From assembly GCA_030373505.1 (NCBI GenBank), contig JAUCYS010000005.1, forward strand, positions 62,001 through 126,000: a DNA stretch of 64,000 bases, read 5' to 3'. The position numbers and the translations under genes were made by a program. The stretch comes from Parasphingorhabdus sp. (GTDB taxonomy: Bacteria > Pseudomonadota > Alphaproteobacteria > Sphingomonadales > Sphingomonadaceae). Shown in pieces: positions 24,099-34,947 of the stretch (within the stretch, counting starts at the first letter, position 1; every line of letters begins with the position of its first letter). The notes under the pieces were generated by a model. It saw only the letters and a program-made list of their open reading frames with translations, was not told where the DNA came from and ran no database searches.

Positions 24099-24669
24099 TC
24101 AGCCGCTCCCGGAAATGTTTCCGGCACAGAGCCAGATAGCTTTCATTGCCGCCTATTTCGGTCTGCGCACCGGCGGCAATCGCCCTGCCCGCTTCGTCGA
24201 TGCGCAGGTTCATCGTCGCCTTGCGTCCGCATTCGCAGACCGCCTTCAGTTCCACCAGACTGTCGGCGATGCCCAGCAGCTTGGCCGATCCGGTGAACAG
24301 ATTGCCCTGAAAGTCGGTCCGCAGACCATAGCAAAGCACCGGAATGCCCATTTCATCGGCGATGCGCGCGAGCTGCCAGACCTGACTTTCGGTCAGAAAC
24401 TGCGCTTCGTCGATCATCACGCAAGCCAGTTCGCCTCGCTCATGCTCCTCGCTTATGGCGCCAAACAAGTCCGTTTCCTCGCTAAAGCGATGGGCATCGG
24501 CATGGAGTCCGATCCGCGAGGCAATGGCGCCGAAACTCGCCCGGTTATCGATCGCTGCGGTCCATAGCATCACCTTCATGCCGCGCTCGCCATAGTTGAA
24601 GGCCGCCTGCAGCAGATTGCTCGACTTGCCGGCGTTCATCGACGCATAATAGAAATAGAGCTTGGCCAT
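24091..24669 (-). CDS. tdk: thymidine kinase
   Basis: A type II thymidine kinase that phosphorylates thymidine with ATP in the salvage pathway. The 192 residues show the phosphate-binding loop [13 protein letters not shown], the catalytic DEAQFL segment, the lasso/zinc region [12 protein letters not shown], and a late LCRKHF cysteine. The frame opens much further upstream, but that extension is translated repeat DNA (FVLSLSKDG...). I therefore place the start at ATG 24669 (MAKLYFYY). It lies between rbfA and a GNAT gene inside the infB-truB cluster, an unusual place for tdk. Confidence 0.93.
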   Translation of the reverse strand: MAKLYFYYASMNAGKSSNLLQAAFNYGERGMKVMLWTAAIDNRASFGAIASRIGLHADAHRFSEETDLFGAISEEHERGELACVMIDEAQFLTESQVWQLARIADEMGIPVLCYGLRTDFQGNLFTGSAKLLGIADSLVELKAVCECGRKATMNLRIDEAGRAIAAGAQTEIGGNESYLALCRKHFRERLNG

Positions 24670-24686
24670 AGGTACCGCTTCATAAC

Positions 24687-24755
24687 CGTTCGGGCTGAGC
24701 CTGTCGAAGCCCATTTGCGTCCTGAAACCGTCCTTCGACAGGCTCAGGACGAACG
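24687..24755. repeat. palindromic repeat, family 2, copy upstream of tdk
   Basis: Left arm CGTTCGGGCTGAGCCTGTCG at 24687 and right arm CGACAGGCTCAGGACGAACG ending at 24755 form a 69-base inverted repeat. It lies immediately upstream of tdk and runs up to the last codons of rbfA. Same family as 40879-40947. Confidence 0.85.
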
Positions 24756-24758
24756 GCA

Positions 24759-25169
24759 TTATTCGCCGTCAGATTCCTTCGACAGATCCTGCGCCACCTT
24801 GGGATTGTTGAGCAGGCTTTCGATATGCTCCGCAGTGTCAAAGCTCTCGTCGGCCAGGAATTTCAGCTTCGCCGCATATTTCATCTGCACCCGCTTGGCG
24901 ACTTCCTTCTGGAAGAAAGCCGTGTTGGTCCTGAGCGCCTTCAGCACATCGGCCTCATTCGCCCCCAGCAGCGGCTTCACGAACACGGTAGCATGGCGCA
25001 GATCGGGCGACATGCGCACTTCGGTGACGCTGACGCTGTGCGAGGTCAGCACCACATCATGCACCTCGCCGCGCATCAGCAGTTCCGACAGGATATGCCG
25101 CACCTGCTCGCCGACCCGCAGCAGGCGGACCGAACGGCCTTCGGGGGATGTATCGTTATATTTTGCCAC
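24759..25169 (-). CDS. rbfA: ribosome-binding factor A
   Basis: RbfA helps mature the 5' end of 16S rRNA in the small subunit. The 136 residues show the KH-like fold: [46 protein letters not shown] and a late [28 protein letters not shown]. The start is GTG at 25169, with GAGG nine bases upstream; ATG at 25193 is less likely because it adds residues without homology. It lies directly downstream of infB. Confidence 0.92.
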   Translation of the reverse strand: MAKYNDTSPEGRSVRLLRVGEQVRHILSELLMRGEVHDVVLTSHSVSVTEVRMSPDLRHATVFVKPLLGANEADVLKALRTNTAFFQKEVAKRVQMKYAAKLKFLADESFDTAEHIESLLNNPKVAQDLSKESDGE

Positions 25170-25265
25170 AATAATAAACCTCAAATCCGCCATGCCGAAA
25201 TGGGCCACCCTTGAGCAGCCTTGCATTCAGCCCCCGGAGGGACCGCCACAGATTGCGCGCCCGAT

Positions 25266-25298
25266 CCCTCTGGATTCCCGGATCAAAGCCGGGTTGAC
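25266..25298. repeat. short hairpin repeat fragment after infB
   Basis: A hairpin CCCGG-ATCAAAG-CCGGG within TCTGGATTCCCGGATCAAAG. It resembles one half of another common dispersed repeat. No T-tract follows on the minus strand, so it is not an obvious terminator. Confidence 0.35.
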
Positions 25299-25305
25299 GA
25301 TTGCG

Positions 25306-27843
25306 TCAGAGTACCCGTTCTTTCTCCGTAACCTGGAAGACTTCGAGCATATCGCCTGGCTTGATATCGTTGGTATCTTCCAGAACCGCACCGCATTCCA
25401 TGCCGGCCCGGACTTCCTCGACATCGTCCTTGAAGCGGCGCAGCGACGCGATGGTCGTTGCGCTGACAATGACATCGTCGCGGGTAAGACGGGCGAACAG
25501 GCCCTTGCGCAGTGCCCCTTCGGTAACCAGCAAGCCGGCTGCCTTGTCCTTCTTGCCCGACTTGAACACGTCCTTGACTTCCGCACGGCCGACCACATTC
25601 TCGATCTTTTCCGGGCCGAGTTCACCAGCCATTTCGGCACGGATATCGTCGGTCAGATCATAGATGATGTCGAAATATTTGAAGCGGACACCATCGCGCT
25701 TGGCGATTTCGCGCGCCTTGGCGTTGGGACGAACGTTGAAGCCGATGATCGGCGCCTTGCTCGCGCCAGCCAAAGTCACATCCGATTCCGTAATCGCGCC
25801 GACACCGCTGTGCAGGATGCGCACCTTGATATCGTCGTTCGAAATCTTGTTCAGCGCCTGCACGATGGCTTCGGTCGAACCCTGCACGTCGGCCTTGACC
25901 AGCACGGGGAACTCCACAGCGCTGTTGGCAGCGGCAGAGAACATATTTTCCAGGCTGGTCGGTGCCTGCGTGGTGCGCTTCAGCTTCTCCTGCTCGGCAC
26001 GATAGGCAGCCACTTCGCGGGCACGGCCTTCGTTCTCGACCACGGTCAGCTTGTCACCGGCAGACGGAACGCCCGATATGCCCAGCACTTCTACTGGCGT
26101 GGACGGTCCTGCTTCCTTGACCTGCTGGCCCTTGTCGTCGATCATCGCCCGGACCTTGCCGGTCTGTGAGCCAACCACAAAGACATCGCCGCGTTTCAGC
26201 GTACCGCGTTCGATCAGAACGGTGGCCACCGGACCGCGCCCGATATCCAGCTTAGCCTCAACCACTGCGCCTTCAGCAGGACGGTCGGGACGCGCCTTCA
26301 GTTCCAGCAACTCGGCCTGGACGTGAATCTTGTCCATCAGCTCTTCGAGCCCGATTTTCTTGAGCGCCGAAACCTCGGCGTCCAGAACGTCACCGGACAT
26401 TTCCTCGACGATGATTTCATGCTCGAGCAGGCGGGTGCGGACCGTTGTCGGGTCTGCGCCTTCCTTGTCGATCTTGTTGATCGCCACGATCATCGGCACG
26501 CCGGCGGCCTTGGTATGGTTGATCGCCTCGATCGTCTGCGGCATCAGGCCGTCATCGGCTGCAACCACCAGGATCACGATATCGGTGACATTGGCACCGC
26601 GCATCCGCATTTCGGTAAAGGCTTCATGGCCCGGCGTATCGAGGAAGGTGACCTTGTCGCCATTCTTCATCGTCACCTGATAGGCGCCGATATGCTGGGT
26701 GATGCCGCCCGCTTCGCCGGCAACCACATCGGTTCCGCGCAGCGCATCGAGCAGCGAGGTCTTGCCGTGATCGACATGGCCCATGATCGTGACCACCGGT
26801 GGACGCGGCATCAGCGTTTCTTCCGGATCAACATCGGCATTGGTGTCGATTTCAACGTCGGACTCCGACACACGCTGGATATTGTGGCCGAATTCCTCGA
26901 CCAGCAATTCGGCGGTATCCTGGTCAATCGTCTGGTTGACGGTAACCATCGAGCCCATGTTGAACAGGGATTTGACCAGATCGGCACCCTTTTCGCCCAT
27001 ACGTTTTGCCAGTTCCTGGACGGTGATGGCTTCCGGCACGATGACAGAGCGGATCTGCTTTTCGCGCGGTTCGCTTGGCCGTCCCGAACGCTGGGCGCGT
27101 TTTTCCTTTTCGCGGGCGCGTTTCAGCGCAGCCAGCGAACGAGCCCGTGCCGCGCCATCTTCGCCGCGCAGCGCGCGGTTGACGGTCAGCTTGCCGGACT
27201 GGCGGCGATCGGCGCGATCCTCGCGCCCGACTTTCTGCTCTTTCTTCTCCGGCTTCGGCCGTTTTGGCGATTCCACAGGGGTGAATTTGCGAGCCGGCGG
27301 CCGCGCATCGGTTTTCGGCGCAGCGGTCTCCTCGCTGACAGGTTCGGCCACGGGAGGTGCCTCGGCAGCAGCTTTTTCCGCCGCGGCGATATCTTCCTTC
27401 GCCTTGCGTGCCTGTTCTTCTTCGGCCTTGCGGTTTTCTTCAGCCCGTTTCTTCTCTTCTGCGGTCTGCTCTTTCTTCTCCAGCGTATCACGCTTGCGCG
27501 CTTCCTGCATGGCCTCGAGGCGGGCTTCTTCTGCTTCACGCAGCAATTTTGCCTGCAATTCCTGACGAGTCAGGCCGTCGTCCACCTTGGGCGCAACGGG
27601 CTGTTTCTTCGGGGCCGGCTTGGGAGCGGGCTTCGGAGCAGGCGCAGGTGTTTCCTTGACGATTTCCTTCGCCGCTTCCTGTGCGCCGGGCTTGCCGACC
27701 AGCTTCTTGCGTTTGACTTCGACCACAACCTTGTTGGTGCGTCCGTGGCTGAACGTCTGTTTGACTTCGCCAGGTTCAACCGACCGCTTCAACCCGAGGG
27801 GTTTGCGTGCAGGTTTTGGCGTATCTTTTGTTTCTTCACTCAT
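25306..27843 (-). CDS. infB: translation initiation factor IF-2
   Basis: IF-2 is the GTPase that places initiator tRNA on the ribosome. The 845 residues comprise an N-terminal IF2_N segment, a long Lys/Glu/Ala-rich low-complexity region (about 55-250), a second IF2_N-type domain ([27 protein letters not shown]), and the G domain with [18 protein letters not shown] and NKIDKEGAD, followed by domains II-IV. It starts at ATG 27843 and follows the YlxR-type gene by 63 bases in the canonical nusA-infB order. Confidence 0.97.
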   Translation of the reverse strand: MSEETKDTPKPARKPLGLKRSVEPGEVKQTFSHGRTNKVVVEVKRKKLVGKPGAQEAAKEIVKETPAPAPKPAPKPAPKKQPVAPKVDDGLTRQELQAKLLREAEEARLEAMQEARKRDTLEKKEQTAEEKKRAEENRKAEEEQARKAKEDIAAAEKAAAEAPPVAEPVSEETAAPKTDARPPARKFTPVESPKRPKPEKKEQKVGREDRADRRQSGKLTVNRALRGEDGAARARSLAALKRAREKEKRAQRSGRPSEPREKQIRSVIVPEAITVQELAKRMGEKGADLVKSLFNMGSMVTVNQTIDQDTAELLVEEFGHNIQRVSESDVEIDTNADVDPEETLMPRPPVVTIMGHVDHGKTSLLDALRGTDVVAGEAGGITQHIGAYQVTMKNGDKVTFLDTPGHEAFTEMRMRGANVTDIVILVVAADDGLMPQTIEAINHTKAAGVPMIVAINKIDKEGADPTTVRTRLLEHEIIVEEMSGDVLDAEVSALKKIGLEELMDKIHVQAELLELKARPDRPAEGAVVEAKLDIGRGPVATVLIERGTLKRGDVFVVGSQTGKVRAMIDDKGQQVKEAGPSTPVEVLGISGVPSAGDKLTVVENEGRAREVAAYRAEQEKLKRTTQAPTSLENMFSAAANSAVEFPVLVKADVQGSTEAIVQALNKISNDDIKVRILHSGVGAITESDVTLAGASKAPIIGFNVRPNAKAREIAKRDGVRFKYFDIIYDLTDDIRAEMAGELGPEKIENVVGRAEVKDVFKSGKKDKAAGLLVTEGALRKGLFARLTRDDVIVSATTIASLRRFKDDVEEVRAGMECGAVLEDTNDIKPGDMLEVFQVTEKERVL

Positions 27844-27906
27844 CGAACAGACTTAATCCTTAAAATAGTAATTACTGCAATCTCTTGCCGGCTTTTCATA
27901 ACCGGA

Positions 27907-28590
27907 TCACGCAACCTTCATTTCGGCACCATCATCGACTTTACCAGAACCGATAAAGTGAAGCCATCTATTCAGGCTGTGCGAAATCCGCGCCGCCGCG
28001 CGCTTGTCGGTTATCCCGATATGTACCACATTCTGGCGGCCCAATGCCACAGAAAGCCCCTGCCGGTCCACTGGCAATATCAGACCGTGAATATTTTCGC
28101 CCTCACGGTCACTTCCCACTCGCCAGGCCTGGTCCAGGTTGGCGCAGCCATCGCGGCCAGCGTCGGCCGCATGGAGCAGCATGTGGAGTTCACCCTGCCG
28201 CGCAGCGGTTTCGATCTTCTCCGAACCGGCGAGCAACGTACCGCCGCGCGCTTCCAGACCCAGTCGGTCCAAGGTGGAGCGTTCCAGCGCAGATTCAAGC
28301 AGTTCCGCAAGATTTTCCGGAATAGTGAACTGACCAGTCTTGAACGCCCGTGCCAGCGCGCCTTTCAGCTGCCCCTTTGCCTGAGCCGCTTCCAGAGCAA
28401 CACGATTAACGCCGATCCACGCGCCCCGGCCCGGAGCCTTGGCGCGCACATCGGGTGCAATCTGCCCGTCGGGCCCCATCGCAAGACGCATCAATTGCTC
28501 CTGGGGAAGGCTTTCCCCAGTCAATATGCATTTACGATAAGGCGCTTGATCTAGAGGTTTAGACCGCGTCTCATTGGGGGGATTCCGCAT
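27907..28590 (-). CDS. YlxR (DUF448) and L7Ae-like RNA-binding protein
   Basis: A 227-residue fusion. The N-terminal YlxR domain has the RKCILTGESLPQEQLMRLAMGPDGQIAPDVRAKAPGRGAWI signature. The C-terminal half (about 125-215) resembles the L7Ae/YlxQ RNA-binding fold. This fusion is common in alphaproteobacteria, always between nusA and infB; YlxR has been linked to RNase P and to regulation, but its role here is inferred. The start at ATG 28590 lies inside the end of nusA (20-base overlap). The longer frame to 28638 adds residues antiphase to nusA. Confidence 0.88.
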   Translation of the reverse strand: MRNPPNETRSKPLDQAPYRKCILTGESLPQEQLMRLAMGPDGQIAPDVRAKAPGRGAWIGVNRVALEAAQAKGQLKGALARAFKTGQFTIPENLAELLESALERSTLDRLGLEARGGTLLAGSEKIETAARQGELHMLLHAADAGRDGCANLDQAWRVGSDREGENIHGLILPVDRQGLSVALGRQNVVHIGITDKRAAARISHSLNRWLHFIGSGKVDDGAEMKVA

Positions 28591-30196
28591 CAGCGTCCTC
28601 CCCGGTTTCTTCGGTGGCGGCAGCCGCTGGCTCTTCATCCTCGAACCAGTGCGCGCGAGCGGCCATGATGATCTCGTTGCCCTGCTCTTCGGTCAGGCCA
28701 TATTTGGCCAGCACACCATCCGGTTCGGGCTTGCGATTATCGTTGCGGCGACGCGGTTCGGATTTCCGTTTCAGCACCAGCTCGTCAGTCGCCAGGTCGG
28801 CAACATCATCGAGAGTCTTGAGACCGGCTTCACCAAGCGTCACCAGCATGGCTTCGGTCAGATGCGGCAATTCGGCAATCGCGTCTTCCACACCCAGTTC
28901 GGTACGCTTTTCGCGGGCAGCCGCTTCGCGCCGTTCCAGCGCCTCGAGCGCACGGTTCTGCAATTCGGCAGCCAGTTCCTCGTCAAAGCCCTCGATGCTG
29001 GAAATTTCTTCCGGCGCGACATAGGCAACTTCTTCGAGTTCGCTAAAGCCTTCGGCAACCAGCAGCTGCGACAGGGTTTCATCGACGTCCAGATCTTCCT
29101 GGAACATCTCGGTCCTTGCAGCAAATTCGGCCTGCCGCTTCTCGCTCGAATCGGCTTCGGTCATGATATCGATCGCCAGGCCGGTCAGCTGCGAAGCCAA
29201 ACGGACATTCTGGCCGCGACGGCCGATGGCGAGGCTGAGCTGGTCGTCGGGAACAACAACTTCGATCCGGCCTTCTTCCTCGTCGATGACCACACGGCTG
29301 ACGGTGGCGGGCTGCAACGCGTTGACCACGAAGGTCGCAATATCTTCCGACCAGGGAATGATATCGATTTTTTCGCCCTGCATTTCCTGCACGACAGCCT
29401 GCACGCGGCTACCCTTCATGCCGACGCAGGCGCCGACCGGGTCAATCGAGCTGTCATGGCTGATCACGCCGATCTTGGCGCGCGAACCCGGATCGCGGGC
29501 AGCAGCCTTGATCTCGATGATACCGTCGTAAATTTCCGGCACTTCCTGTGCGAACAGATGCCGCATGAAATCAGGATGGGCGCGGGACAGGAATATCTGC
29601 GGGCCACGGTTTTCGCGGCGGACATCCAGGATCAGGGCGCGGACGCGATCACCAACCCGGGCCGCTTCGCGCGGAATCTGCTGGTCGCGGCGGATCACGC
29701 CCTCGGCGCGGCCCAGATCAACAACGACATGGCCAAATTCGACCGACTTGACGACGCCGGTGATGATTTCACCCGCGCGGTCCTTGAATTCCTCATATTG
29801 CCGCTCGCGTTCGGCATCGCGGACCTTCTGAAAAATGACCTGCTTGGCGGACTGGGCATCAATACGTCCGAGATCGACTTCCGGCAGCGGATCGACGATG
29901 AAGTCGCCAACCTTGGCACCGGGCTCGAGCTTCTCTGCCTGCTTGATATCGACCTGCTTGAAATAATCCTCGACCTCGTCGACCACTTCGACAACGCGCC
30001 ACAAGCGCAGGTCGCCGGTGTTAACATCGAACTTTGCGCGAATGTCATTCTCGGCACCATAGCGGGCGCGGGCGGCCTTCTGGATCGCCTCTTCCAGCGC
30101 CTCGATCACGATCGCCTTGTCGATCATCTTTTCCGTCGCAACGGCGGTCGCAATAGCGAGCAATTCGGCTTTATTGGCTGAAATAGCACTGCCCAT
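28571..30196 (-). CDS. nusA: transcription termination/antitermination protein NusA
   Basis: NusA binds RNA polymerase and controls pausing, termination and antitermination. The 541 residues show the N-terminal polymerase-binding domain, an S1 domain ([27 protein letters not shown]), KH domains ([43 protein letters not shown]), and C-terminal helix-hairpin-helix repeats with an acidic end. The ATG at 30196 comes two bases after the rimP stop. Confidence 0.97.
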   Translation of the reverse strand: MGSAISANKAELLAIATAVATEKMIDKAIVIEALEEAIQKAARARYGAENDIRAKFDVNTGDLRLWRVVEVVDEVEDYFKQVDIKQAEKLEPGAKVGDFIVDPLPEVDLGRIDAQSAKQVIFQKVRDAERERQYEEFKDRAGEIITGVVKSVEFGHVVVDLGRAEGVIRRDQQIPREAARVGDRVRALILDVRRENRGPQIFLSRAHPDFMRHLFAQEVPEIYDGIIEIKAAARDPGSRAKIGVISHDSSIDPVGACVGMKGSRVQAVVQEMQGEKIDIIPWSEDIATFVVNALQPATVSRVVIDEEEGRIEVVVPDDQLSLAIGRRGQNVRLASQLTGLAIDIMTEADSSEKRQAEFAARTEMFQEDLDVDETLSQLLVAEGFSELEEVAYVAPEEISSIEGFDEELAAELQNRALEALERREAAAREKRTELGVEDAIAELPHLTEAMLVTLGEAGLKTLDDVADLATDELVLKRKSEPRRRNDNRKPEPDGVLAKYGLTEEQGNEIIMAARAHWFEDEEPAAAATEETGEDADAESPQ

Positions 30197-30198
30197 GA

Positions 30199-30756
30199 TT
30201 AGTCTTCCTGTTCTTCTAAAGTCTGTTCTTCAATTTCGTCCGCACCGTCCGCTGAAACCGGAACGGTTGCAGCAATCAGGGCGTCGGTCAGAATCAATTT
30301 CGCGCTATGGACATTTGCCAGGGGCGTCTCCTGACTTCCCGTCTCGCGATCGTCAATCTTTATCGTCTCGCCTTCTATGCCTTCCAGCATACCGCGCAGC
30401 TGTTTCTTGCCGGCAACAGCGTCGACCAGATTGATTCTCGCTTCATGGCCGGACCAGTTCTGGTAATCTTTCGCGCGGGTCAGCGGACGATCAATGCCGG
30501 GAGAGCTGACTTCCAGCCGATAGGCATGGTCGATCGGATCGCGGCCTGCTTCCTCCAGATCATCGAACTTCGCCGAGATGCGCCGCGACAGGGCCGCACA
30601 GTCATCGATGCCCAGCTGCCCGGTCTCCGGGCGCTCGGCCATGATCTGCAGGGTCGGCTCTTCCGCCCCGGACACAAATTGTACCCGCACCAGCTCGAAC
30701 CCCAAAGCATCTGCTTCGGGCTTGATCAGGGTGGTCAGGGTTTCAATATCCGTCAA
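30199..30756 (-). CDS. rimP: ribosome maturation factor RimP
   Basis: RimP assists assembly of the 30S subunit. The 185-residue protein shows ALGFELVRVQF, LGIDDCAALSRRISAKFDD, the YRLEVSSPGIDRPLTRAKDY signature and a C-terminal Sm-like domain with an acidic tail. No ATG fits: the frame opens at 30819 without homology. I chose TTG at 30756 (LTDIETLTTLIKPEADALGF) with GGA five bases upstream. It is the first gene of the operon rimP-nusA-ylxR-infB. Confidence 0.87.
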   Translation of the reverse strand: MTDIETLTTLIKPEADALGFELVRVQFVSGAEEPTLQIMAERPETGQLGIDDCAALSRRISAKFDDLEEAGRDPIDHAYRLEVSSPGIDRPLTRAKDYQNWSGHEARINLVDAVAGKKQLRGMLEGIEGETIKIDDRETGSQETPLANVHSAKLILTDALIAATVPVSADGADEIEEQTLEEQED

Positions 30757-30843
30757 ATCAGTTCCATTTCCAAATGCAAGACCCTCGTTGCCGGCCCCGT
30801 CTGGCGCCAGCCCCTTCAAATCTCAAAATGTTGGGATGGATGT

Positions 30844-30872
30844 TATTTAGGGAGAGATTCTGGAAATTGCAA
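30844..30872 (-). promoter_or_regulatory. candidate promoter of the rimP-nusA-infB operon
   Basis: On the minus strand TTGCAA (30872-30867) and TAAATA (30849-30844) are separated by 17 bases, about 90 bases before the proposed rimP start. The gap between rimP and the downstream antiporter gene holds nothing else. Confidence 0.3.
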
Positions 30873-30880
30873 CGCCTGAT

Positions 30881-31855
30881 TCAAACCGCCACAATATTAT
30901 AGACCAGCAGCGCAAGATAGGTGACCAGCAATATCCCCCCTTCCCAGCGGGTGATCTTTCTACCGGTGGCGGCAAATATCAGCAGCAGCACCGACGCTGC
31001 CACCAGCACCGGCAGCCCAAAGCCGGTGATTTCGCCCGGAATAGTGCCCGGAGCAATGATCGCGGTAACGCCACCAATCAACAGCAGGTTGAAAATATTG
31101 GACCCCAGCACATTGCCCAGGGCAACCGCGCTGGCCCCCTTGTAGGCAGCAATGACCGAGGTCACGAGTTCCGGCAGCGAGGTACCGATCGCGATGACCG
31201 TCAGGCCGATAACCGCTTCGCTCATCCCCACCAGACGGGCCAGATCAACCGCCCCTTCGACCAGCCAGCGCCCGCCGAGCACGATGAGCACGATGCCGAA
31301 CAATAGCACCGCGATCGATCGCCACAGCGGCTGAACATCGTGCAAATGCGCGTCGGAAATTTCCAGCGCTTCCGCTTTTTCGTGCAGGGCGCTGGCACCG
31401 GCCGGCTGTGTCTGCTCGGCGCGATAGGCATAGGCAAGATAAGCGAGGAGGATGATCAGAAAGACGACGCCGATGGAAACGGTGATACCCGTCGTGCTGG
31501 CCACCAGCCACAGCATGATCGTCGCCACAAGCGCCAGCCCGCCGTCGCGCCACAAGGGGCCCCTGGGTACCACCACCGGCAGGATCAGCGACGCCGCACC
31601 CAGAATCATCAGACTGTTGGCGAGGTTGGAACCGACAATATTGCCCCAGGCAATCCCCGGCGATCCCGCGCGCGCCGCCTCCACACTGGCGACGAGCTCA
31701 GGAGCCGATGTCCCGAAACCGACGATCGTCAGTCCGATCAGCAGCTCCGACATTCCCGCCCGTTCCGCCACGCGGACCGCGCCGCGGACCAGCAGTTCGC
31801 CACCCACGATCAATATCACAAAGCCCGCGAGGAGCAGAAGGAGGGGAATCAGCAT
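30881..31855 (-). CDS. calcium/sodium antiporter, CaCA family
   Basis: An inner-membrane cation exchanger of the YrbG type with 324 residues and about ten hydrophobic segments. The two alpha repeats that form the ion site are clear: GFGTSAPELVASVEA near residue 47 and AIGTSLPELVTSVIA near 215, followed by GNIVGSNLANSL and GNVLGSNIFNLL. It likely exports Ca2+ in exchange for Na+. It follows argG by 19 bases on the same strand and may be co-transcribed with it. Confidence 0.92.
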   Translation of the reverse strand: MLIPLLLLLAGFVILIVGGELLVRGAVRVAERAGMSELLIGLTIVGFGTSAPELVASVEAARAGSPGIAWGNIVGSNLANSLMILGAASLILPVVVPRGPLWRDGGLALVATIMLWLVASTTGITVSIGVVFLIILLAYLAYAYRAEQTQPAGASALHEKAEALEISDAHLHDVQPLWRSIAVLLFGIVLIVLGGRWLVEGAVDLARLVGMSEAVIGLTVIAIGTSLPELVTSVIAAYKGASAVALGNVLGSNIFNLLLIGGVTAIIAPGTIPGEITGFGLPVLVAASVLLLIFAATGRKITRWEGGILLVTYLALLVYNIVAV

Positions 31856-31874
31856 GAACTAGCCGGAACAGCTT

Positions 31875-33092
31875 TTAACCATTGCGCTTGCCGAGCAGTT
31901 TGAGCCTGAGAGCGTTGAGCTTGATAAAGCCTTCCGCGTCTTTCTGGTCATAGGCACCGGCATCATCCTCAAAGGTCACGACCTTTTCGCTGTACAGACT
32001 GTCGGGCGACTTGCGTCCAACGACGTTCACCGATCCCTTGTAGAGCTTCAGCCGCACCGTGCCATTGACCCGCGCCTGGCTGTGATCGATCGCTGCCTGC
32101 AGCATCTCCCGCTCTGGCGAGAACCAGAAGCCGTTATAGACCAGTTCGGCGTAGCGCGGGGCCAGTTCATCCTTCAGATGCGCCGCGCCGCGATCCAGCG
32201 TCAATTGCTCGATGCCGCGATGGGCAGCATGATAGATGGTGCCGCCCGGCGTTTCGTACATGCCGCGCGATTTCATGCCGATATAGCGGTTCTCGACCAG
32301 ATCGAGCCGGCCGATGCCATGCTCGCGGCCATATTCGTTGAGCTTCTCCAGCAGCGTCGCAGGGCTCATCGCCTCGCCATTGATCGCGACACCGTCGCCG
32401 CGTTCGAAATCAATCGTGATATATTCGGGCGTATCCGGCGCATCCTCGGGATTGTTGGTCCGCGAATAGACATAGTCGGGCACTTCTTCCCACGGATCCT
32501 CGAGCACCTTGCCCTCCGAAGAGGTGTGCAGCATGTTGGCGTCGCACGAAAATGGCGATTCCCCGCGCTTGTCTTTCGGAATCGGAATCTGGTGCTTCTC
32601 GGCAAATTCGATCAGCCGGGTGCGGCTGGTCAGATCCCATTCGCGCCAGGGGGCGATAACCTTAACGTCGGGATTAAGACCGTAATAGCCCAGTTCGAAG
32701 CGGATCTGGTCATTGCCCTTGCCGGTTGCGCCATGCGCTACGGCGTCCGCGTTGGTCAGCTTGGCAATCTCGATCTGGCGCTTGGAAATCAGCGGGCGTG
32801 CGATCGAGGTGCCGAGCAGATAGAGGCCTTCATAGAGCGCATTGGCGCGCATCATCGGAAAGACGAAATCCTTGACAAATTCCTCGCGCAGATCGTCGAT
32901 GAAGATATGCTCAGGCTTGACGCCCAAGGTTTCCGCAACCCGGCGTGCCGGCCCCAGTTCCTCGCCCTGCCCCAGATCGGCGGTAAAGGTCACCACCTCG
33001 CACTGATATTCCTGTTGCAGCCACTTGAGGATGACGCTGGTATCGAGGCCGCCGGAAAAGGCCAAAACCACACGTTTAACGGAATCGCTCAT
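31875..33092 (-). CDS. argG: argininosuccinate synthase
   Basis: ArgG condenses citrulline and aspartate with ATP in arginine synthesis. The 405 residues are full length. The PP-loop [16 protein letters not shown] lies at residues 9-24, and [11 protein letters not shown] and [16 protein letters not shown] motifs are present. The ATG at 33092 is preceded by a modest GA-rich site. No other arginine genes are adjacent. Confidence 0.97.
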   Translation of the reverse strand: MSDSVKRVVLAFSGGLDTSVILKWLQQEYQCEVVTFTADLGQGEELGPARRVAETLGVKPEHIFIDDLREEFVKDFVFPMMRANALYEGLYLLGTSIARPLISKRQIEIAKLTNADAVAHGATGKGNDQIRFELGYYGLNPDVKVIAPWREWDLTSRTRLIEFAEKHQIPIPKDKRGESPFSCDANMLHTSSEGKVLEDPWEEVPDYVYSRTNNPEDAPDTPEYITIDFERGDGVAINGEAMSPATLLEKLNEYGREHGIGRLDLVENRYIGMKSRGMYETPGGTIYHAAHRGIEQLTLDRGAAHLKDELAPRYAELVYNGFWFSPEREMLQAAIDHSQARVNGTVRLKLYKGSVNVVGRKSPDSLYSEKVVTFEDDAGAYDQKDAEGFIKLNALRLKLLGKRNG

Positions 33093-33181
33093 AATCTCGT
33101 CTTTCCATGAATTAAGCGCCGCGCCTAACAGGCTCCAATTTGCCGTGCAATATGATATGCTGGAATAATCGGGAGAGGATC

Positions 33182-33625
33182 ATGGCAAAAGCGGATATGA
33201 AAACAAAACCAACCAGCGCCGACGTCGACGCCTTCGTCGCCGCCGCCGAGCCGGAACGCAGGCAGGACGAAGCCCGGCAACTGATCGACCTGTTCCGAAA
33301 AGTCACCGGAGAGGAACCCGCCATGTGGGGTCCCAGCATCATCGGCTTTGGCAGCTATAATTATAAATATGACAGCGGTCGGCAAGGCACCATGTGCCGC
33401 ACGGGTTTTTCGCCGCGCAAGGCAAAGCTCACGCTTTATCTGATGGGCGCCTATTGCACGCCGGAGGCGGAAGCCGAACAGCAACGGCTGCTGGGGCAAC
33501 TCGGCAAGCATAGTGTGGGAAAATCCTGCCTCTATATCAACCGGCTGGAGCAGGTAGATCTGGAAGTACTGGAACAACTGATAAGAAACAACTGGCTTTT
33601 GATGAACGACCGCTACCCGGAATAA
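33182..33625 (+). CDS. DUF1801 domain protein
   Basis: A small soluble protein of 147 residues with the DUF1801/YdhG-like fold. Residues about 25-140 carry EARQLIDLFRKVTGEEPAMWGPSIIGFGSYNYKY and FSPRKAKLTLYLMGAY, typical of this family of unknown function. The ATG at 33182 has GGGAGAGG 6-7 bases upstream and is preferred to the upstream in-frame ATG at 33140. It is divergent from argG. Confidence 0.85.
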   Translation: MAKADMKTKPTSADVDAFVAAAEPERRQDEARQLIDLFRKVTGEEPAMWGPSIIGFGSYNYKYDSGRQGTMCRTGFSPRKAKLTLYLMGAYCTPEAEAEQQRLLGQLGKHSVGKSCLYINRLEQVDLEVLEQLIRNNWLLMNDRYPE

Positions 33626-33658
33626 TCGCCCGATTGTGCAGGAAGGTGTTTCCTCAGA

Positions 33659-34912
33659 TCATCCGCCGCGAAGTTTTTTCTCCGTCTCGCCTATATAGTC
33701 GCGAGTCAGGGGCAAGCTGCTGCGGTTGCGGCTGAACTGAATCTGGTAATTGCACATCCCGCCATTTTCAAACGCCGCGGTCGCGCCGGCCAGATAGAAT
33801 GTCCACATCCGGTAGAAACGCTCGTCATAGAGAGCGACAATCTTGGCCCGGTTGCGCACCGTTCTTTTGTACCATTCGCGCAGGGTGAAAGCATAATGCA
33901 GCCGCAGGGTCTCAATATCGGTCGGGATCAGCCGGTAATGCTCGCTCGCCTCCAGCGTTTCGCTCAGCGCCGGGATATAGCCGCCCGGAAAAATATATTT
34001 GCGAGTGAAGGCATCGGTCGTACCCGGTCCGCCCATCCGCCCGATCGTGTGCAGCAGCATCACCCCGTCGTCGGTCATCAGATTGGCGCAACACCGGAAA
34101 AAGGTCCGGTACATGGGCGTTCCCACATGTTCGAACATGCCGACAGAAACGATCCGGTCAAACGCTCCGGGCGCGCGCTCCGCCAGATCGCGATAGTCGA
34201 TCAGCTCGAACTTCACCTTGTCGGCCACGCCTTCCTGCTCCGCGCGCTCCCTCGCCTTTTTGAGCTGCTCCTCGCTCAGGGTGATGCCGAGCACTTCGAC
34301 GCCTGTTTGATGGTGCAGATAGAGGGCCATGCCGCCCCAGCCGCAGCCAATATCGAGCACCCTCTGTCCGGGCTTCAGATCCAGCTTGGCGGCAATATGG
34401 GCCTTTTTATCCTCCTGCGCCTGCTCCAGCGTCATGTCGGGTCCCCGCCGGTCGAAGTCCCAATAGGCACAACTATATTGCAGGTCATCGTCCAGGAACA
34501 GCTCGTACAGGTCATTGCCGATATCATAATGATGCGCGACGTTGCGTTTGGCCCTGCCGCGGAAATTGAACCGGTCAACACTGGCCGCCGCATAGTCGCG
34601 CGCTTTCTTGAAGAAACCAGGTTCCCGCAACTCCCCGCCACGTTCGAACGGCCGGTTCGCGCGCAGCAGTTCGACCAGTTGCATGATGTCGCCCTCTTCC
34701 ACGATCAGGCGACCATCCATGAAGGTTTCGGCAGCACCGAGCCGAGGGTCGAGCAGAATCTGCCGGATCACGCCCTTGTCTGCGAGCCGTATGGCAACAT
34801 CGGGATAGCCTTTCGCGGACGTTCCGAAAGTCTCGGTCGATCCGTCGGCATGGATGATGCGAATTGTGCCTTTTTCAATCACATTTTGCAGAAATTTGCC
34901 CAATAGTGACAT
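33659..34912 (-). CDS. cfa: cyclopropane-fatty-acyl-phospholipid synthase family protein
   Basis: A SAM-dependent lipid methyltransferase of 417 residues that adds a methylene across double bonds of phospholipid acyl chains, or a close relative. The SAM loop is LDIGCGWGGMALYLHHQTG near residue 180, with EHVGTPMYRTFFRCCANLM and FPGGYIPALSE further on. AGGAG lies 7 bases before the ATG at 34912, which settles the start against the longer frame to 34966. It is followed on the same strand from upstream by the molybdoenzyme gene 36 bases away. Confidence 0.9.
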   Translation of the reverse strand: MSLLGKFLQNVIEKGTIRIIHADGSTETFGTSAKGYPDVAIRLADKGVIRQILLDPRLGAAETFMDGRLIVEEGDIMQLVELLRANRPFERGGELREPGFFKKARDYAAASVDRFNFRGRAKRNVAHHYDIGNDLYELFLDDDLQYSCAYWDFDRRGPDMTLEQAQEDKKAHIAAKLDLKPGQRVLDIGCGWGGMALYLHHQTGVEVLGITLSEEQLKKARERAEQEGVADKVKFELIDYRDLAERAPGAFDRIVSVGMFEHVGTPMYRTFFRCCANLMTDDGVMLLHTIGRMGGPGTTDAFTRKYIFPGGYIPALSETLEASEHYRLIPTDIETLRLHYAFTLREWYKRTVRNRAKIVALYDERFYRMWTFYLAGATAAFENGGMCNYQIQFSRNRSSLPLTRDYIGETEKKLRGG

Positions 34913-34947
34913 ATTTTCACTCCTGTGGAGATCCCGAATCCCGTTGC

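Noticed and set aside
26323-28554. A 743-codon plus-strand frame across infB and the YlxR gene
   Set aside because: Antisense shadow; it spans two real genes and the gap between them.
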